64,000 bases of DNA from Paucibacter sp. Y2R2-4 (GTDB taxonomy: Bacteria > Pseudomonadota > Gammaproteobacteria > Burkholderiales > Burkholderiaceae_C): the NCBI RefSeq assembly GCF_025717535.1, contig NZ_JAJIRO010000004.1, positions 372,001-436,000 on the forward strand, in the 5' to 3' direction. The number at the start of each line of letters is the position of its first letter. The first letter of the stretch is position 1. Below, piece after piece: positions 8,650 to 19,100 of the stretch. A program made the translations under genes and the position numbers. The notes beneath the pieces were generated by a model, which was not told the DNA's origin, ran no database searches, and was given only the letters and a program-made list of their open reading frames with translations.

Positions 8650-10749
8650 TCACCAGACCTTGCAGCGCTTGGCGTCCGGCTTGACCATGGCCTGACCGGG
8701 CTTGCAGGCAAAGGCCTTTTCAAACTCGGGCATGTTCACCGCCACGCCGTTGATGCGGTAGCGGCCGGGCGAGTGCGGGTTGGTCAGCGCCTGCACGCGC
8801 AGCGCCTCGGGGCGCGCGTTATTGCAGTCCCATTGCGCAAAGCCGACGAAGAAGCGCTGCTCGGGCGTCAGGCCGTCTTTGCTCTCGAGCTTCAGGCCGG
8901 CCACATGCTGCTTCCAGGCGGTCAAAGCCAAGACCAGGCCGCCCAGGTCGGCGAGGTCTTCGCCCAGGGTCAGCTGGCTGTTGATCTTGATGTCGTCCAC
9001 CACCGTGTACTGCGCGTACTGGTCGGCCACGCAGGCGGCGCGTTTTTCGAACTCGCGGCCGTCTTTCTTGCTCCACCAATCCTTCAGATTGCCCTTGGCA
9101 TCGAACTTACGGCCTTCGTCATCAAAGCCATGCACCAGCTCGTGGCCGATGGTGCCGCCGGTGTTGCCGTAGTTGGGCGCGGCGTCCATCTTGGGGTCGA
9201 AGAGCGGCGGCTGCAGCACGGCGGCAGGGAAGTTGATGTCGTTCATCTGCGCGTCGTAATAGGCGTTCACTGTTTGCGGTGTCATCGCCCATTCGCCGCG
9301 ATCCAGCGGCTGACCGATCTTGCCCAATTGCCGCTTGAACTCGAAGCGATGGCCGGCCTGCACATTGGCCACAAAGCTGTCGCGGCTGACGCTCAAGCCG
9401 CTGTAATCGCGCCAACGCTCGGGGTAGCCCACCTTGTTGACGATGCTGCCCAGCTTGGCCAGCGCCTGCTTCTTGGTAGCGGCGCTCATCCAGGGCAAGG
9501 CCTTGATGCTGTCGGCCATGGCGGCTTCGATCTCGGCCGTCATGCGCTCGGTCTGCTGCTTCAACTCGGGGCTGAAGCTGCGCGCCACAAACTCCTGGCC
9601 CAGCGCCTCGCCCATCTGCACATCGACCAACTCAACACAGCGCTTCCAGCGCGGTTTCAGCTGCGGCGTGCCGTTCAGCGTTTGGCCAAAGAAGTCAAAG
9701 TTGGCCTGCACCATCTCAGGCGCCAGATAAGCCGCATGGCTGCTGATCAAAGCCCAGTTCAGATAAGTCTTGATCTCACCCAAGCTCATGGCCTGCAAGC
9801 GCGCATCCAGCGCCTTGAAGAAGCCGGGCTCGGTCACATTGGTGGCGCCCACGGGGCCGGCCATGCCCAGCGCGGCGCGGTAGGCCGCCCAGTCGAAACC
9901 GGGGGTCAGGTCTTGCAAAGCCTTGGCATTGAGCTTGTTGTAGGTCTTGTAGGGGTCGCGCTTTTGCACCTGGGTCAAGGTGGCACGAGCCAGCGCACGC
10001 TCGGTGCTGAGCACGCTGCGCGCGGCCTTGGCGGCGGCCTGCGGCGTTTCGCCCGAGAGCTCAAACAGGCGCGCCACATGGGCCTCGAACTGCTTGATCA
10101 TGGCCAGCGAGCGAGCATCGCGCTTCACATAAAAGTCGCGGTCTGGCAGGCTCAGGCCCGCCGCCACGGCGAAGGCAATCACCTGGCTGGAGTTGCCAAA
10201 GTCCTGGCCCGAACCAAAGCGGAAGAAGAAGCGCTCGTTATTGGTGGCCAGGTGCAGCGCGGCCAACAAGGCCGGCAGTTGGTCCTTGGACGTCAACGCC
10301 GCAATCTGCTGCTGCAGCGGCTGCAAGGGCGCCAAGCCCTGGCTGCGCGCCGCGTCTTCGTTCATGCAAGCGCCGAAGTAATCGGCCATCTTGGCTTGGT
10401 TGGCCGTCAGGCTGCTGCGCTCGGGGCTGCTGGCCAGCTTGTCCAGAATGCCCCAGAGAAAGCGCTGATTCTCCACCGCCAACTTGCCGTAAACCGACCA
10501 GCGCGACTGATCCTCAGGAATGGGGTTGTTCTTGATCCAACCACCGCAAGCGTATTGATAAAAATCTTCGCAGGGGTCCACGCTGCGGTCCATGGACGGC
10601 ACATCCAGGCTGGGCGTGTAAGGCAGCTGGTCCAGAGGCGTTTCTGCAGCGGCTGCAGCAGCGCCCGACAGTGCGAACAAAGACAAGGCGAGCGCGGTGG
10701 CCCGGAACTTGTTGGAGGCAGGGAAAGCGGGGGACGAGCGCTGGGTCAT
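8650..10749 (-). CDS. M13 family (neprilysin/PepO-like) zinc endopeptidase
   Basis: 699 residues. It cleaves oligopeptides using one zinc ion. A signal peptide (FRATALALSLFALSGAAAAAA) makes it periplasmic. N-terminal VDPCEDFYQYACGGW is the M13 hallmark; the zinc motif HELVH lies at residues 536-540 with GFDDEGR after it, the third-ligand region GEDLADLGGL follows, and NAYYDAQMNDINFPAA precedes. It ends in CKVW, as M13 enzymes typically do. The open frame continues far upstream in antisense to the tapT-like gene but that part is not real; ATG 10749 immediately precedes the signal peptide. It lies 65 bases downstream of the DTW gene on the same strand. Substrates are unknown. Confidence 0.95.
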   Translation of the reverse strand: MTQRSSPAFPASNKFRATALALSLFALSGAAAAAAETPLDQLPYTPSLDVPSMDRSVDPCEDFYQYACGGWIKNNPIPEDQSRWSVYGKLAVENQRFLWGILDKLASSPERSSLTANQAKMADYFGACMNEDAARSQGLAPLQPLQQQIAALTSKDQLPALLAALHLATNNERFFFRFGSGQDFGNSSQVIAFAVAAGLSLPDRDFYVKRDARSLAMIKQFEAHVARLFELSGETPQAAAKAARSVLSTERALARATLTQVQKRDPYKTYNKLNAKALQDLTPGFDWAAYRAALGMAGPVGATNVTEPGFFKALDARLQAMSLGEIKTYLNWALISSHAAYLAPEMVQANFDFFGQTLNGTPQLKPRWKRCVELVDVQMGEALGQEFVARSFSPELKQQTERMTAEIEAAMADSIKALPWMSAATKKQALAKLGSIVNKVGYPERWRDYSGLSVSRDSFVANVQAGHRFEFKRQLGKIGQPLDRGEWAMTPQTVNAYYDAQMNDINFPAAVLQPPLFDPKMDAAPNYGNTGGTIGHELVHGFDDEGRKFDAKGNLKDWWSKKDGREFEKRAACVADQYAQYTVVDDIKINSQLTLGEDLADLGGLVLALTAWKQHVAGLKLESKDGLTPEQRFFVGFAQWDCNNARPEALRVQALTNPHSPGRYRINGVAVNMPEFEKAFACKPGQAMVKPDAKRCKVW

Positions 10750-10814
10750 GGGAATGAAGCTCTTTTGTGAAGTGCGGCCATTCTCCATCAGGCACCGCAC
10801 CCGGGGCTGCTCGC

Positions 10815-11558
10815 TCAAGTAGGCGCCACGGCCAGCGCCCGCAAGCGCTGATGCGCCTCGTCCTCCCAAGCAATCGGCTGATTGTTCTTGGCCTGCAGAT
10901 AGTGATGAGAAAACACGTCCAGATAAGCCTCCAGCGTCTCGCCCGCCCGCGTCTCGCCGGCCAGGCTCATACACAGCGCCGCCACCTCGCTGGTGCAGAA
11001 ATGATCGTCCCGCCGCGAGCGGCGCAGCTTGTATTGCGAGACCTGCTCCAGTTGCAGGCTCAGCACCGGCAAAGCGTCGAGGTAGGGGCTCTTGCGAAAC
11101 ATCTTGCGCGCCTCGCCCCAGGTCGCATCCAGCAAGATAAAGAGCGGGCGCTTGGCCCCTGGCGCCGGGTTCACAGTGTCCTGCGGCAAGTCGGTGATGA
11201 CCCGCCCCGGCGCCACAAACTCGCCCGGGAACACCACAAACGGCTGCCACTGCGGGTCTTGCAGCAGCGCCAGCAAGGTCGGGTCCACCACCGTGCGCGC
11301 CCAACTGAAGGCAAAGGTATCGGCCACCAAGTCGGCGATCAACCAACCGGTATTGCTGGGCTTGAGCGGCTCAATATCCGCCATCAACAAACACACCCCC
11401 GCCCGCGTCGCCACCCGCGGCATCAACGCACACATGCAATGGCTGGGCAGCAGCCGGCAACGCTCGCAGCGCTCACTCTTGAAGCCGCCAGGGGCGCGGT
11501 AAGGCGTGTGGGTGCGCGCCAGACGGGCGGCGCGCAGCCGGGAGACGGCGTGGGGCAT
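10815..11558 (-). CDS. tapT: DTW-domain tRNA-uridine aminocarboxypropyltransferase
   Basis: 247 residues. The DTW family transfers the 3-amino-3-carboxypropyl group of S-adenosylmethionine to tRNA uridine (acp3U). A cysteine-rich N-terminus, CERCRLLPSHCMC (about residues 30-42), matches the family metal-binding element. The defining DxTW-type motif appears as LLDATWGEARKM (about 142-153). The C-terminal stretch with SEVAALCMSL and an HHYLQAKNN end is also typical. It lies upstream of the M13 peptidase gene on the same strand, probably an independent function. The symbol follows E. coli TapT (YfiP); the exact tRNA position is inferred from the family. Confidence 0.9.
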   Translation of the reverse strand: MPHAVSRLRAARLARTHTPYRAPGGFKSERCERCRLLPSHCMCALMPRVATRAGVCLLMADIEPLKPSNTGWLIADLVADTFAFSWARTVVDPTLLALLQDPQWQPFVVFPGEFVAPGRVITDLPQDTVNPAPGAKRPLFILLDATWGEARKMFRKSPYLDALPVLSLQLEQVSQYKLRRSRRDDHFCTSEVAALCMSLAGETRAGETLEAYLDVFSHHYLQAKNNQPIAWEDEAHQRLRALAVAPT

Positions 11559-11841
11559 GGGGACAGCAGGTCTTGACTTGGATCAGCGAAAAGGGAATGC
11601 GTGCCCAATCAAAGCGCACACCGCAGGGCTCAGTTTCGCACCGTGCACCCGCAGCCCGCATGCATCCGGTGTCGGCAGGCCTGCGCCCTAAGTCGTATCG
11701 CAGGGTTTCAGGCCTGGCCAGGGCATCCACCAATATGTGCGGTTTGGACGCAATGGAAGAATTAAAAAATCAACCAATAGCCTGGACATTTGGCGCTTGC
11801 CGGGCCATTCCTAGAACTTCACTTCAGGGAACTCAAAAAAG
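11559..11841. other. Divergent spacer between DTW gene and PEP-CTERM gene
   Basis: About 280 bases. Small open frames cross it on both strands but none has a ribosome site or protein-like composition. The part next to 11842 is AT-richer than the flanks (AATTAAAAAATC near 11760), consistent with a promoter for the PEP-CTERM gene. Nothing else seen. Confidence 0.35.
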
Positions 11842-12810
11842 ATGAGCACTGCCTTTGATGCACGTCACGCCGCAATCAGCGGCCTCGCAGGCCTGATGCT
11901 GTGGGTGGCAACTTCAGCCTCCGCTGCCACCAGCTACAGTGAGCCAACGCTTTTCAGCCGCCCCGGCTTCAGCATCACGCAGCCCTGGGACATCAATGAC
12001 AGCGGAGTGATCGTCGGTCAATCCGACAACATGGGCTTCATCTACAGCGCGGGCGTTTTCAGCAGTCTGGTCCATCCGAATGCCACGGCCGGCACGCACC
12101 TAAGCGGCATCGCCAATGACGGCACCCTGGTCGGCGGCTACTGGGAAGGCGACTTCGAGACCGGCAAATCGCATGCCTTTGTCTATAACGGCGGTGTCTT
12201 TACGGAGTTCGCAGTGCCCGGTGCACGTGACACCTATGTTCGCAATATTTCATCCAATGGACGCTATCTGACGGGTTACTCCAACCCAGAGGATGGATCG
12301 GCCGGCGTCGGCTTTGTCTTTGACCGAAATACTCAAACACTGACGCAACTCAGCGTCGCCGGTGACACGATAACGATTGCTCAAGGTGCCAACTCATACG
12401 GGCTGGTCACGGGCAGCTTCTCACGCGCCGGAGGTTCCGGCTCCTTCATATTTGATCTGAACACGAAGACCCGCACCGAGTATTTCGGCATTCCCGGTGT
12501 CGGCGTGCCGCGCTTTCGCGACATCAATGACGCGGGCCTCATCTCCGGATTTGCAGGTTCTCAAGCGATGGTGGGCCGGCCCGGTGATTGGACTTTCATC
12601 GCACCCATCTACGGGACTTCGGCACTTGGCTACGGCACCAACAATGAAGGCTTCTTGGTGGGCTACAGCGCTGACCCTGTGTCGGGCGATGTCCTTGGTT
12701 GGCTGGCAACGCCTGTCCCCGAGCCAGCAAGCTGGGGTTTGATGGCGCTGGGCCTGCTCGGCCTGGGCCTGGGCAAACGGCGCATGCCGCGTGCGCTCAT
12801 GGCCCCGTGA
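11842..12810 (+). CDS. PEP-CTERM sorting-domain protein with HAF-like repeats
   Basis: 322 residues. Signal peptide (about 1-28, ending SASAAT), then repeated segments of the HAF-type extracellular repeat, such as WDINDSGVIVGQ near residue 50 and FRDINDAGLISGF near 228, spaced among Phe/Tyr-Asn-Gly strands, suggesting a beta-propeller-like secreted domain. The C-terminus has VPEPASWGLMALGLLGLGLG followed by KRR, a complete PEP-CTERM sorting tripartite signal (PEP motif, membrane helix, basic end). Such proteins are processed by exosortase and usually exported to the surface or matrix. No exosortase or polysaccharide genes lie nearby, so it is an orphan target. The only ribosome-site-like sequence is CAGGGA about 14 bases before ATG. 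Confidence 0.88.
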   Translation: MSTAFDARHAAISGLAGLMLWVATSASAATSYSEPTLFSRPGFSITQPWDINDSGVIVGQSDNMGFIYSAGVFSSLVHPNATAGTHLSGIANDGTLVGGYWEGDFETGKSHAFVYNGGVFTEFAVPGARDTYVRNISSNGRYLTGYSNPEDGSAGVGFVFDRNTQTLTQLSVAGDTITIAQGANSYGLVTGSFSRAGGSGSFIFDLNTKTRTEYFGIPGVGVPRFRDINDAGLISGFAGSQAMVGRPGDWTFIAPIYGTSALGYGTNNEGFLVGYSADPVSGDVLGWLATPVPEPASWGLMALGLLGLGLGKRRMPRALMAP

Positions 12811-12893
12811 GCCAGCATCCAAAACTCTGAATCCCACACAACTGCAACTCACAAAGAACGAAGGCACACCGTCCTTCTCTTCGTCGCCGGACC

Positions 12894-12923
12894 GGGCCTA
12901 GGCGCAAGCTGCGCGCTAGGCCC
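12894..12923. terminator. Hairpin between convergent genes
   Basis: GGGCCTAG at 12894-12901 pairs with CTAGGCCC at 12916-12923, with additional GCGC pairing inside. It sits exactly between the stop of the PEP-CTERM gene and the stop of the alcohol dehydrogenase gene. There is no clear T-run on either side, so it is a possible two-way terminator rather than a textbook one. Confidence 0.5.
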
Positions 12924-13949
12924 TCAAAACCCCTCCAACACAACCTTCCCCCTTGCCTTGCCGCTCTCCAGCAAGGCATGCGCACGGCGCAGGTTCTCGG
13001 CCGTGATGCGGCCGAAGTGTTCGCCCTGGGTGCTGCGCAACCGGCCGGCGTCGACCAGGCGGGCCACTTCGCTGAGCAGGCGGTGTTGTTCGATCTGGTC
13101 GGGAGTGTCAAACAGCGAGCGGGTGAACATCAGCTCCCAGTGCAGAGAAACGCTCTTGCGCTTGAGCTTGCCGATGTCGATGCTGCCCGGTGCGGGGTCG
13201 TCGATCAGGCCAAAGCGGCCTTGCGGGGCGATCAGCTCGGCGATCTGATCGAAGTGTTGGTCGGTCTGCGTCAGGCTGACCACATACTGCGGCGCGGGCA
13301 GGCCGGCGTCCTTCAGCTGTTGGGCTAGGGGCTGGCTGTGGTCCAGCACCTGATGCGCGCCCAAGTCACGCACCCATTGCGCCGTCTCGGGCCGCGAGGC
13401 GGTGGCGATGACTTGCAGGTCCGTCAGTTGGCGGGCCAGCTGGGTCATGATGGAGCCCACGCCACCGGCCGCGCCGATGATGAGCAGGCTTTCTTTTCCG
13501 CGAGTCGCCTCACCCGCGCGCGGCACACCCAGGCGCTCGAACAGCATTTCCCAAGCGGTGATGGCGGTGAGTGGCAAGGCGGCGGCCTCGGCGTCCGACA
13601 AGGACTGCGGGGCCAGGGCCACGATGCGCTCGTCCACCACATGCAGCTCGGCATTCGCGCCAGCGCGATGCAAAGCGCCTGCGTACCAAACCCGGTCGCC
13701 CGGCTTGAACAGGCTGACCTGCGCGCCCACGCTCTTGACGATGCCCACTGCATCCCAACCCAAGATCTTCCATTGACCGGGCTCGGCGCTCACGCCCTTG
13801 CGGACCTTGGTGTCCACCGGATTGACGGCAATGGCTTTCACCTCCACCAGCAGATCCCGCGGGCCGGGCTGCGGCGCCGGCAGCTCCACCTCCTGCAAGG
13901 CCAGCGCGTCGCTGAGGGGCAGGGCGTTTTGATAGGCAATGGCTTTCAT
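12924..13949 (-). CDS. Zinc-binding alcohol dehydrogenase family (quinone oxidoreductase-like)
   Basis: 341 residues of the medium-chain dehydrogenase/reductase superfamily. The N-terminal GroES-like domain reads VKAIAVNPVDTKVRKG and GWDAVGIVKSVG; the Rossmann fold shows the NADPH motif IIGAAGGVGSIMTQLAR (about residues 157-173). The cysteine and histidine zinc ligands of true alcohol dehydrogenases are not obvious, so despite the family name it is probably a zinc-free NADPH quinone or enone reductase. The gene lies 75 bases downstream of the alkene reductase gene on the same strand, and the two could jointly deal with reactive enones or quinones. GGAG six bases before the ATG supports the start. 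Confidence 0.9.
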   Translation of the reverse strand: MKAIAYQNALPLSDALALQEVELPAPQPGPRDLLVEVKAIAVNPVDTKVRKGVSAEPGQWKILGWDAVGIVKSVGAQVSLFKPGDRVWYAGALHRAGANAELHVVDERIVALAPQSLSDAEAAALPLTAITAWEMLFERLGVPRAGEATRGKESLLIIGAAGGVGSIMTQLARQLTDLQVIATASRPETAQWVRDLGAHQVLDHSQPLAQQLKDAGLPAPQYVVSLTQTDQHFDQIAELIAPQGRFGLIDDPAPGSIDIGKLKRKSVSLHWELMFTRSLFDTPDQIEQHRLLSEVARLVDAGRLRSTQGEHFGRITAENLRRAHALLESGKARGKVVLEGF

Positions 13950-14024
13950 ATGGGCTTCTCCTGAGGAATGGTTTCGTAGACGTTTGAATAAAAAGTTAGC
14001 AGAACATTGGCAGGCGAAACTGGC

Positions 14025-15134
14025 TCAAGCCGACACGCGCTCTTGCCAAGCCGGGTAATCGCTATAGCCCACGGTGCTGCCGCCAAAGAGCTGGGTGGCA
14101 TTGAAGCCGGCCAAGGGCAGTTGCTGGCGGTAGCGCTCGGGCAGATCGGGGTTGGCGATGAAGGGTCGACCAAAGGCGACGGCATCGACGAGTCCGCTGG
14201 CAACGATGGCCTGGGCGCGCTCTTCGTCGTAGCCCCCGGCCACGATGATGCGGCCCGCAAAGGCAGCGCGCAGTTCATGGCGAAAGCCCTCCGGTACTTG
14301 GGGCGCGTTGTCCCAATCGGCCTCGGCCAAATGAAGATAGGCCAGGCCCATGGCGGACAGCGCCTTGGCAGCTTGCACGATGGTGGGAATGATGTCCGGG
14401 CAAGCCATATTGCGCGCGGTGATGAAAGGCGCGAGCCGCACACCCACTCGCTGCGCCCCCACCTCGTCGGCCACCGCTTGCGCCACTTCGAGCAAGAATC
14501 GCAAGCGCTTGTCGCGACTGCCGCCGTAGGCGTCATCGCGCTGGTTGGAGGTGCTGCGCAAGAACTGGTCAATCAAATAGCCATTCGCGCCGTGGATCTC
14601 CACGCCATCAAAACCAGCCCGCAGGGCATTGGCGGCCGCGCGGCGGAAGTCCTGCACGATGGCGGCAATCTCGTCCGTGCCCAGCGCACGCGGCAGGGGG
14701 CAATCCAACATGCGGCCCACACCGTCCTCGCCGGCCACCCACACCTTGGCGCCAGACGCCAAAGCCGAGGGCGCCACCGGCGCATTGCCGCCATGAAAGC
14801 TCTGATGCGAGATGCGGCCCACATGCCACAGCTGCAAGAACATGCGTCCGCCGCGGGCATGCACCGCATCGGTCACCAAGCGCCAGCCTTGCACCTGCGC
14901 TTCGCTGTAAATGCCGGGGGTAAAGCTATAGCCTTTGCCCTGCGGCGAAATTTGCGAAGCCTCGCTGATGATGAGGCCGGCGTCGGCGCGTTGGGCGTAG
15001 TACTCGGCCATCAAGGCATTGGGCACATCACCCGGTTGGCTGCTGCGGGCCCGCGTCATCGGGGCCATCAGCACCCGATGCGGCAATTGCAGTGAATCCA
15101 AACTCAAAGGCGAGAACAGGGAGGCAGTCGACAT
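14025..15134 (-). CDS. Old yellow enzyme-type alkene reductase (NemA-like)
   Basis: 369 residues, the usual length. A flavin mononucleotide TIM-barrel that reduces activated C=C bonds or nitro compounds with NADPH. Visible are the start LFSPLSLDSLQLPHRVLMAP, MTRARS, the substrate-binding FDGVEIHGANGYLIDQFL, TSNQRDDAYGGS, and the FMN phosphate region VDAVAFGRPFIANPDLPERY. The substrate pair seen as His-Asn in most OYEs is probably His-Gly-Ala-Asn at HGAN. It is divergent from the LysR gene at 15242 by 107 bases; that regulator is likely its controller. Probable role: detoxification of electrophiles. Confidence 0.95.
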   Translation of the reverse strand: MSTASLFSPLSLDSLQLPHRVLMAPMTRARSSQPGDVPNALMAEYYAQRADAGLIISEASQISPQGKGYSFTPGIYSEAQVQGWRLVTDAVHARGGRMFLQLWHVGRISHQSFHGGNAPVAPSALASGAKVWVAGEDGVGRMLDCPLPRALGTDEIAAIVQDFRRAAANALRAGFDGVEIHGANGYLIDQFLRSTSNQRDDAYGGSRDKRLRFLLEVAQAVADEVGAQRVGVRLAPFITARNMACPDIIPTIVQAAKALSAMGLAYLHLAEADWDNAPQVPEGFRHELRAAFAGRIIVAGGYDEERAQAIVASGLVDAVAFGRPFIANPDLPERYRQQLPLAGFNATQLFGGSTVGYSDYPAWQERVSA

Positions 15135-15241
15135 GGAGAAGTCCTTTCTTGGCGTGCATCAAAGCATGCCGCCAGTGTGCGCATTTGCAGCCTCGAAACC
15201 CAGGTCTTCTGGGACGATTCACTTTCAATGAAAATCGAACG

Positions 15242-16153
15242 ATGAGTCGAATTGCTGATTTGGAATTGCTGCTGCGCACCGCCGAGTTGGGCAGCCTCAC
15301 TGCGGCGGCCAAGGCCTTGGACCTATCGCCAGCCGGCGCCAGCGCCGCCATCAAGCGGCTGGAGGCGCAGTGGGGCGTGGCCTTGTTTGTGCGCAGCACC
15401 CGCAGCCTGCGGCTTTCGGCCGAGGGCGAGCGCCTGCTGCCGCACTTTCGCCAGGCGCTGGAGGCGATTGCCGCCGCCCGCGAGCTGGCCTCGGGCACAC
15501 GGCGCGGCGCCGTCTTGCAAGGCGAGCTGCAAATGGCCCTGCCCTCGGACCTGGGCCGCAATGTGCTGCTGCCGCACCTGGAGGCTTTTCAGCAGCGCCA
15601 CCCGCAACTGGCCCTGCGCCTGCACTTGTCCGATCGCCATGCCGATCTGATGCGCGCGCCAGTGGATCTGGCCCTGCGCTATGGCGCGCCCAGTGACTCG
15701 GCGCAGGTGGCGCTGCCGCTGCTGCCCAACAACCGCCGTCTGCTGGTGGCCTCGCCGGCCTACATCGCCCGTAACGGGCTGCCGGCCTCGGCGGCCGAAC
15801 TGGCGCAGCATGAGGCGCTGCGTTTTATGCTGCGCGATGAACTGCCCAAGAGCTGGCGGCTGCAGATCGGCGGCCAGTGGGAGGACGTGCCGGTGCAGGG
15901 CCGGCACTCGGCCAATGACGGCGAGTTGGTGAAGCGCTGGGCCCTGGCCGGCATTGGCATTGCCTACAAATCGCAGCTGGACGTGCACGCTGAGTTGCGC
16001 AGTGGCCAGCTGCAGCATCTGCACCCCGACTGGCTGGGCGAGCCCTCGCCGCTGTATTTGGTGGTGCCCGGCCGCCGCCAGCTGACACCGGCAGCGCGTG
16101 CGCTGCGCGACTGGCTGCTGCCGCGCTTGGAAGCCCTGCAGATGGCGAGTTAG
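15242..16153 (+). CDS. LysR-family transcriptional regulator
   Basis: 303 residues. The LysR winged helix lies at residues 1-60 (IADLELLLRTAELGSLTAAA, then SPAGASAAIKRLEAQWG and a STRSLRLSAEG wing), with the substrate-binding-protein fold after residue 90. The frame extends upstream to 15092, but the extra 50 residues overlap the divergent alkene reductase and do not look like protein, so ATG 15242 is chosen. It belongs to the group that usually represses or activates a divergent oxidoreductase, here the alkene reductase gene. It is convergent with the oxoprolinase gene, 8 bases away. Confidence 0.92.
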   Translation: MSRIADLELLLRTAELGSLTAAAKALDLSPAGASAAIKRLEAQWGVALFVRSTRSLRLSAEGERLLPHFRQALEAIAAARELASGTRRGAVLQGELQMALPSDLGRNVLLPHLEAFQQRHPQLALRLHLSDRHADLMRAPVDLALRYGAPSDSAQVALPLLPNNRRLLVASPAYIARNGLPASAAELAQHEALRFMLRDELPKSWRLQIGGQWEDVPVQGRHSANDGELVKRWALAGIGIAYKSQLDVHAELRSGQLQHLHPDWLGEPSPLYLVVPGRRQLTPAARALRDWLLPRLEALQMAS

Positions 16154-16161
16154 CGACTGGC

Positions 16162-19100
16162 CTAGTCTTGCGCCCGCCCATAGCCGCCCCCGCCCGGCGT
16201 GCGAATCGCAAACACATCGCCGGGCTGCATTTCGACCTGGCCCAGATGCGGCAGCGACTCGATGCTGCCATCGGCGCGCTCCACCCAGTTCAGGCCCGGC
16301 GCACCGGCTTCGCCGCCAGCCATGCCAAAGGCGCCTGACTTGCGGCCATTGCTGAGGATGGAGGCGGTCATCGGCTCCAAGAAACGGATCTTGCGCAGGC
16401 CGCCATCGCCACCACACCATTGGCCTGCGCCGCCGCTGCCAGCGGCGATCTCATACGACTCCAACCGCACCGGGAAGCGCCATTCCAGCACCTCGGGGTC
16501 GGTCAGGCGTGAGTTGGTCATATGGGTTTGCACGACGCTGCGGCCGTCAAAGCCTGGCCCCGCGCCGGAGCCGCCGGAGATGGTTTCGTAATACTGGTGC
16601 TGCGCATTGCCGAAGGTGAAGTTGTTCATCGTGCATTGCGCCGAGGCCATCACGCCCAAGGCGCCGTAGAGCGCATTGGTGACACAAGACGAGGTCTCCA
16701 CATTGCCGGCCACCACCGCTGCGGGCGCGCAAGGGTTGAGCATGCAACCCGGCGGCACGATCACCTGCAGCGGCTTCAAACAACCCGCGTTGAGCGGGAT
16801 CTGGTCGTCCACCAGGGTGCGGAAGACATAGAGCACCGCCGCCATGGTGATGGAACGGGGTGCGTTGAAATTGTTCGTCAGCTGTTGCGGGCTGCTGCCG
16901 GTGAAGTCGATACGTGCGCTGCGTGCTTGGGCGTCCACCTGCACCGCCACCTGAATTTTCGCGCCGTTGTCCAGCGCCAGCGTGAAGGCGCCGTCTTGCA
17001 AACGGCTGATGGCGCGGCGCACCGATTCCTCGGCGTTGTCTTGCACATGCTGCATGTAGGCCGCCACGGTAGCGGCGCCGTATTGGTCGACCATGGCCTG
17101 CAGTTCTTGCACGCCTTTTTCATTGGCGGCGATCTGGGCACGCAGATCGGCCAGGTTCTGCGCCGGCTTGCGCGCGGGGTGCGGCCCGCTGGTGAGCAGC
17201 GTGAGCATCTCGGCCTCGCGCAGCTGGCCCCGGTCCACCAGCTTGAAGTTGTCGATCAAGACGCCTTCTTCCTCGATGCGGGTGGAGAAGGGCGGCATCG
17301 AGCCGGGCGTGATGCCGCCGATGTCGGCATGGTGGCCGCGTGAGGCGACGAAGAAGTCGGGCTTGGGAGGCTCTCCCGTGACGAGTTCAGTGCCCGCTCG
17401 GCGCAGAAACACCGGCGTCACCACGGTAATGTCGGGCAGATGGGTGCCGCCCTGGTAGGGATCGTTCAGCACATAGACATCGCCCGGCGCCATCGCCGGG
17501 TTGCGTGCCATCACCACCTGGATGGACTCGCTCATCGAGCCCAGATGCACCGGGATGTGCGGCGCATTGGCAATCAACTCGCCGCGCGCGCTGAACAAGG
17601 CGCAAGAGAAGTCCAGCCGCTCCTTGATATTGACCGAGTGCGCGGTGTTCTGCAGGCGCAAGCCCATCTGCTCGGCGATGTTCATGAAGAGGTTGTTGAA
17701 GACCTCCAGCATCACCGGGTCCACCTGGGTGCCGATGGCGTGAAGGGTGCTGCGCGGCAGGACGCGGCGCATCTCCAGACCGCCGTCGCTCAGCAGCCGA
17801 GCCTGCCAGCCGGGGTCCACCACGGTGGTGGCGTTCTGCTCGGCCAGGATGGCCGGGCCGTCGATCAAAGCCCCGGGGCGCAGGTGTTCGCGGCGATGCA
17901 AGGCCGCAGGCCGCCAGCCGGCTGGGCCGGCATCATCGGCCGGGCAGTACATGCGACGCAGCGCGGCGGGCTCGGGCTGGTAGGGCTCAAGCGATGCAGC
18001 CGTGTCCACACGAGCGCTTGCATGCGGCGTCGGGTCGATGGCCGTGCACTCCAGCGCCACCGCCTCGATCACCAAGGCGCGGCCCGGCATCAGGAAGGCA
18101 AAACGCTGGCGGTAGGCGGCTTCGAATGCGGCTCGCAAGTCGTCCAAGCCAGTCTGCGGCAGCAGCTCGCAAGGCAAGGCGGTGTCGGTGCCGTGGTAGC
18201 GCAGCAGCAAGCGCGCGCGGCTGCGCAAGGCATGGGCCGGCGCGCCCTGTGCCAGCAATTCAGCCTGCGCCTCTTGGTCCAACAGCATTGCTTGCGCGCG
18301 CGCCGCCGCGAGGCCGGCCTCGTCCAGCAGCCGCTCCACCGAAGCTTCGCGCAGCGCGCCTTGCTCGGCCAGGCCCATGCCGTAAGCGCTCAACACACCG
18401 GCCAAGGGATGCGCCAACACCCGGCTCATGCCTAAAGCGTCGGCCACCAGGCAGGCCGCCTGGCCGCCCGCGCCGCCAAAGCACTGCAAGGTGTAGGCCG
18501 TCACGTCATAGCCGCGCGCCACCGAGATGCGCTTGACCGCATTGGCCATGCTGCCCACGGCGATTTGCAGCGCGCCGCTGGCCAGTTCTTCAGCCGAACT
18601 GGGGCCGCCTACCGAACTGCTCGCCTGGGCCAGCTCGGCAAAGCGCGCGGCCACGGTGTCGCGGTCCAGCGGCTGATCGGCCGTTGGGCCAAAGAGTGCC
18701 GGGAAGAAATCTGGCTGGATGCGGCCCAGCATCACATTCGCATCGGTCAGCGCCAGCGGCCCGCCGCGCCGGTAGCTGGCCGGACCAGGGTTGGCGCCGG
18801 CCGACTCGGGGCCGACGCGCAAGCGTGCGCCGTCAAAACGGATGATGCTGCCGCCGCCGGCCGCCACCGTATGGATGCTCATCATTGGCGCGCGCATGCG
18901 CACGCCGGCCACCTCGGTGTCAAAGGCGCGCTCATAACTTGCGGGATCGGCGGCGATATCGCCTTCGTGCTTGTAGTGGCTGACATCGGTGGAGGTGCCA
19001 CCCATATCGAAGCCAATCAGTTTGGCCTGCCCCGCCGCCAGGCCGGTACGCACCATGCCGACAATGCCGCCGGCCGGGCCGGACAGAATCGCGTCCTTGC

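Noticed and set aside
8650-11346. An 898-residue minus-strand protein joining the M13 peptidase to upstream sequence
   Set aside because: The extension overlaps the tapT-like gene in another frame and lacks protein-like composition; the peptidase has its own signal peptide at 10749.
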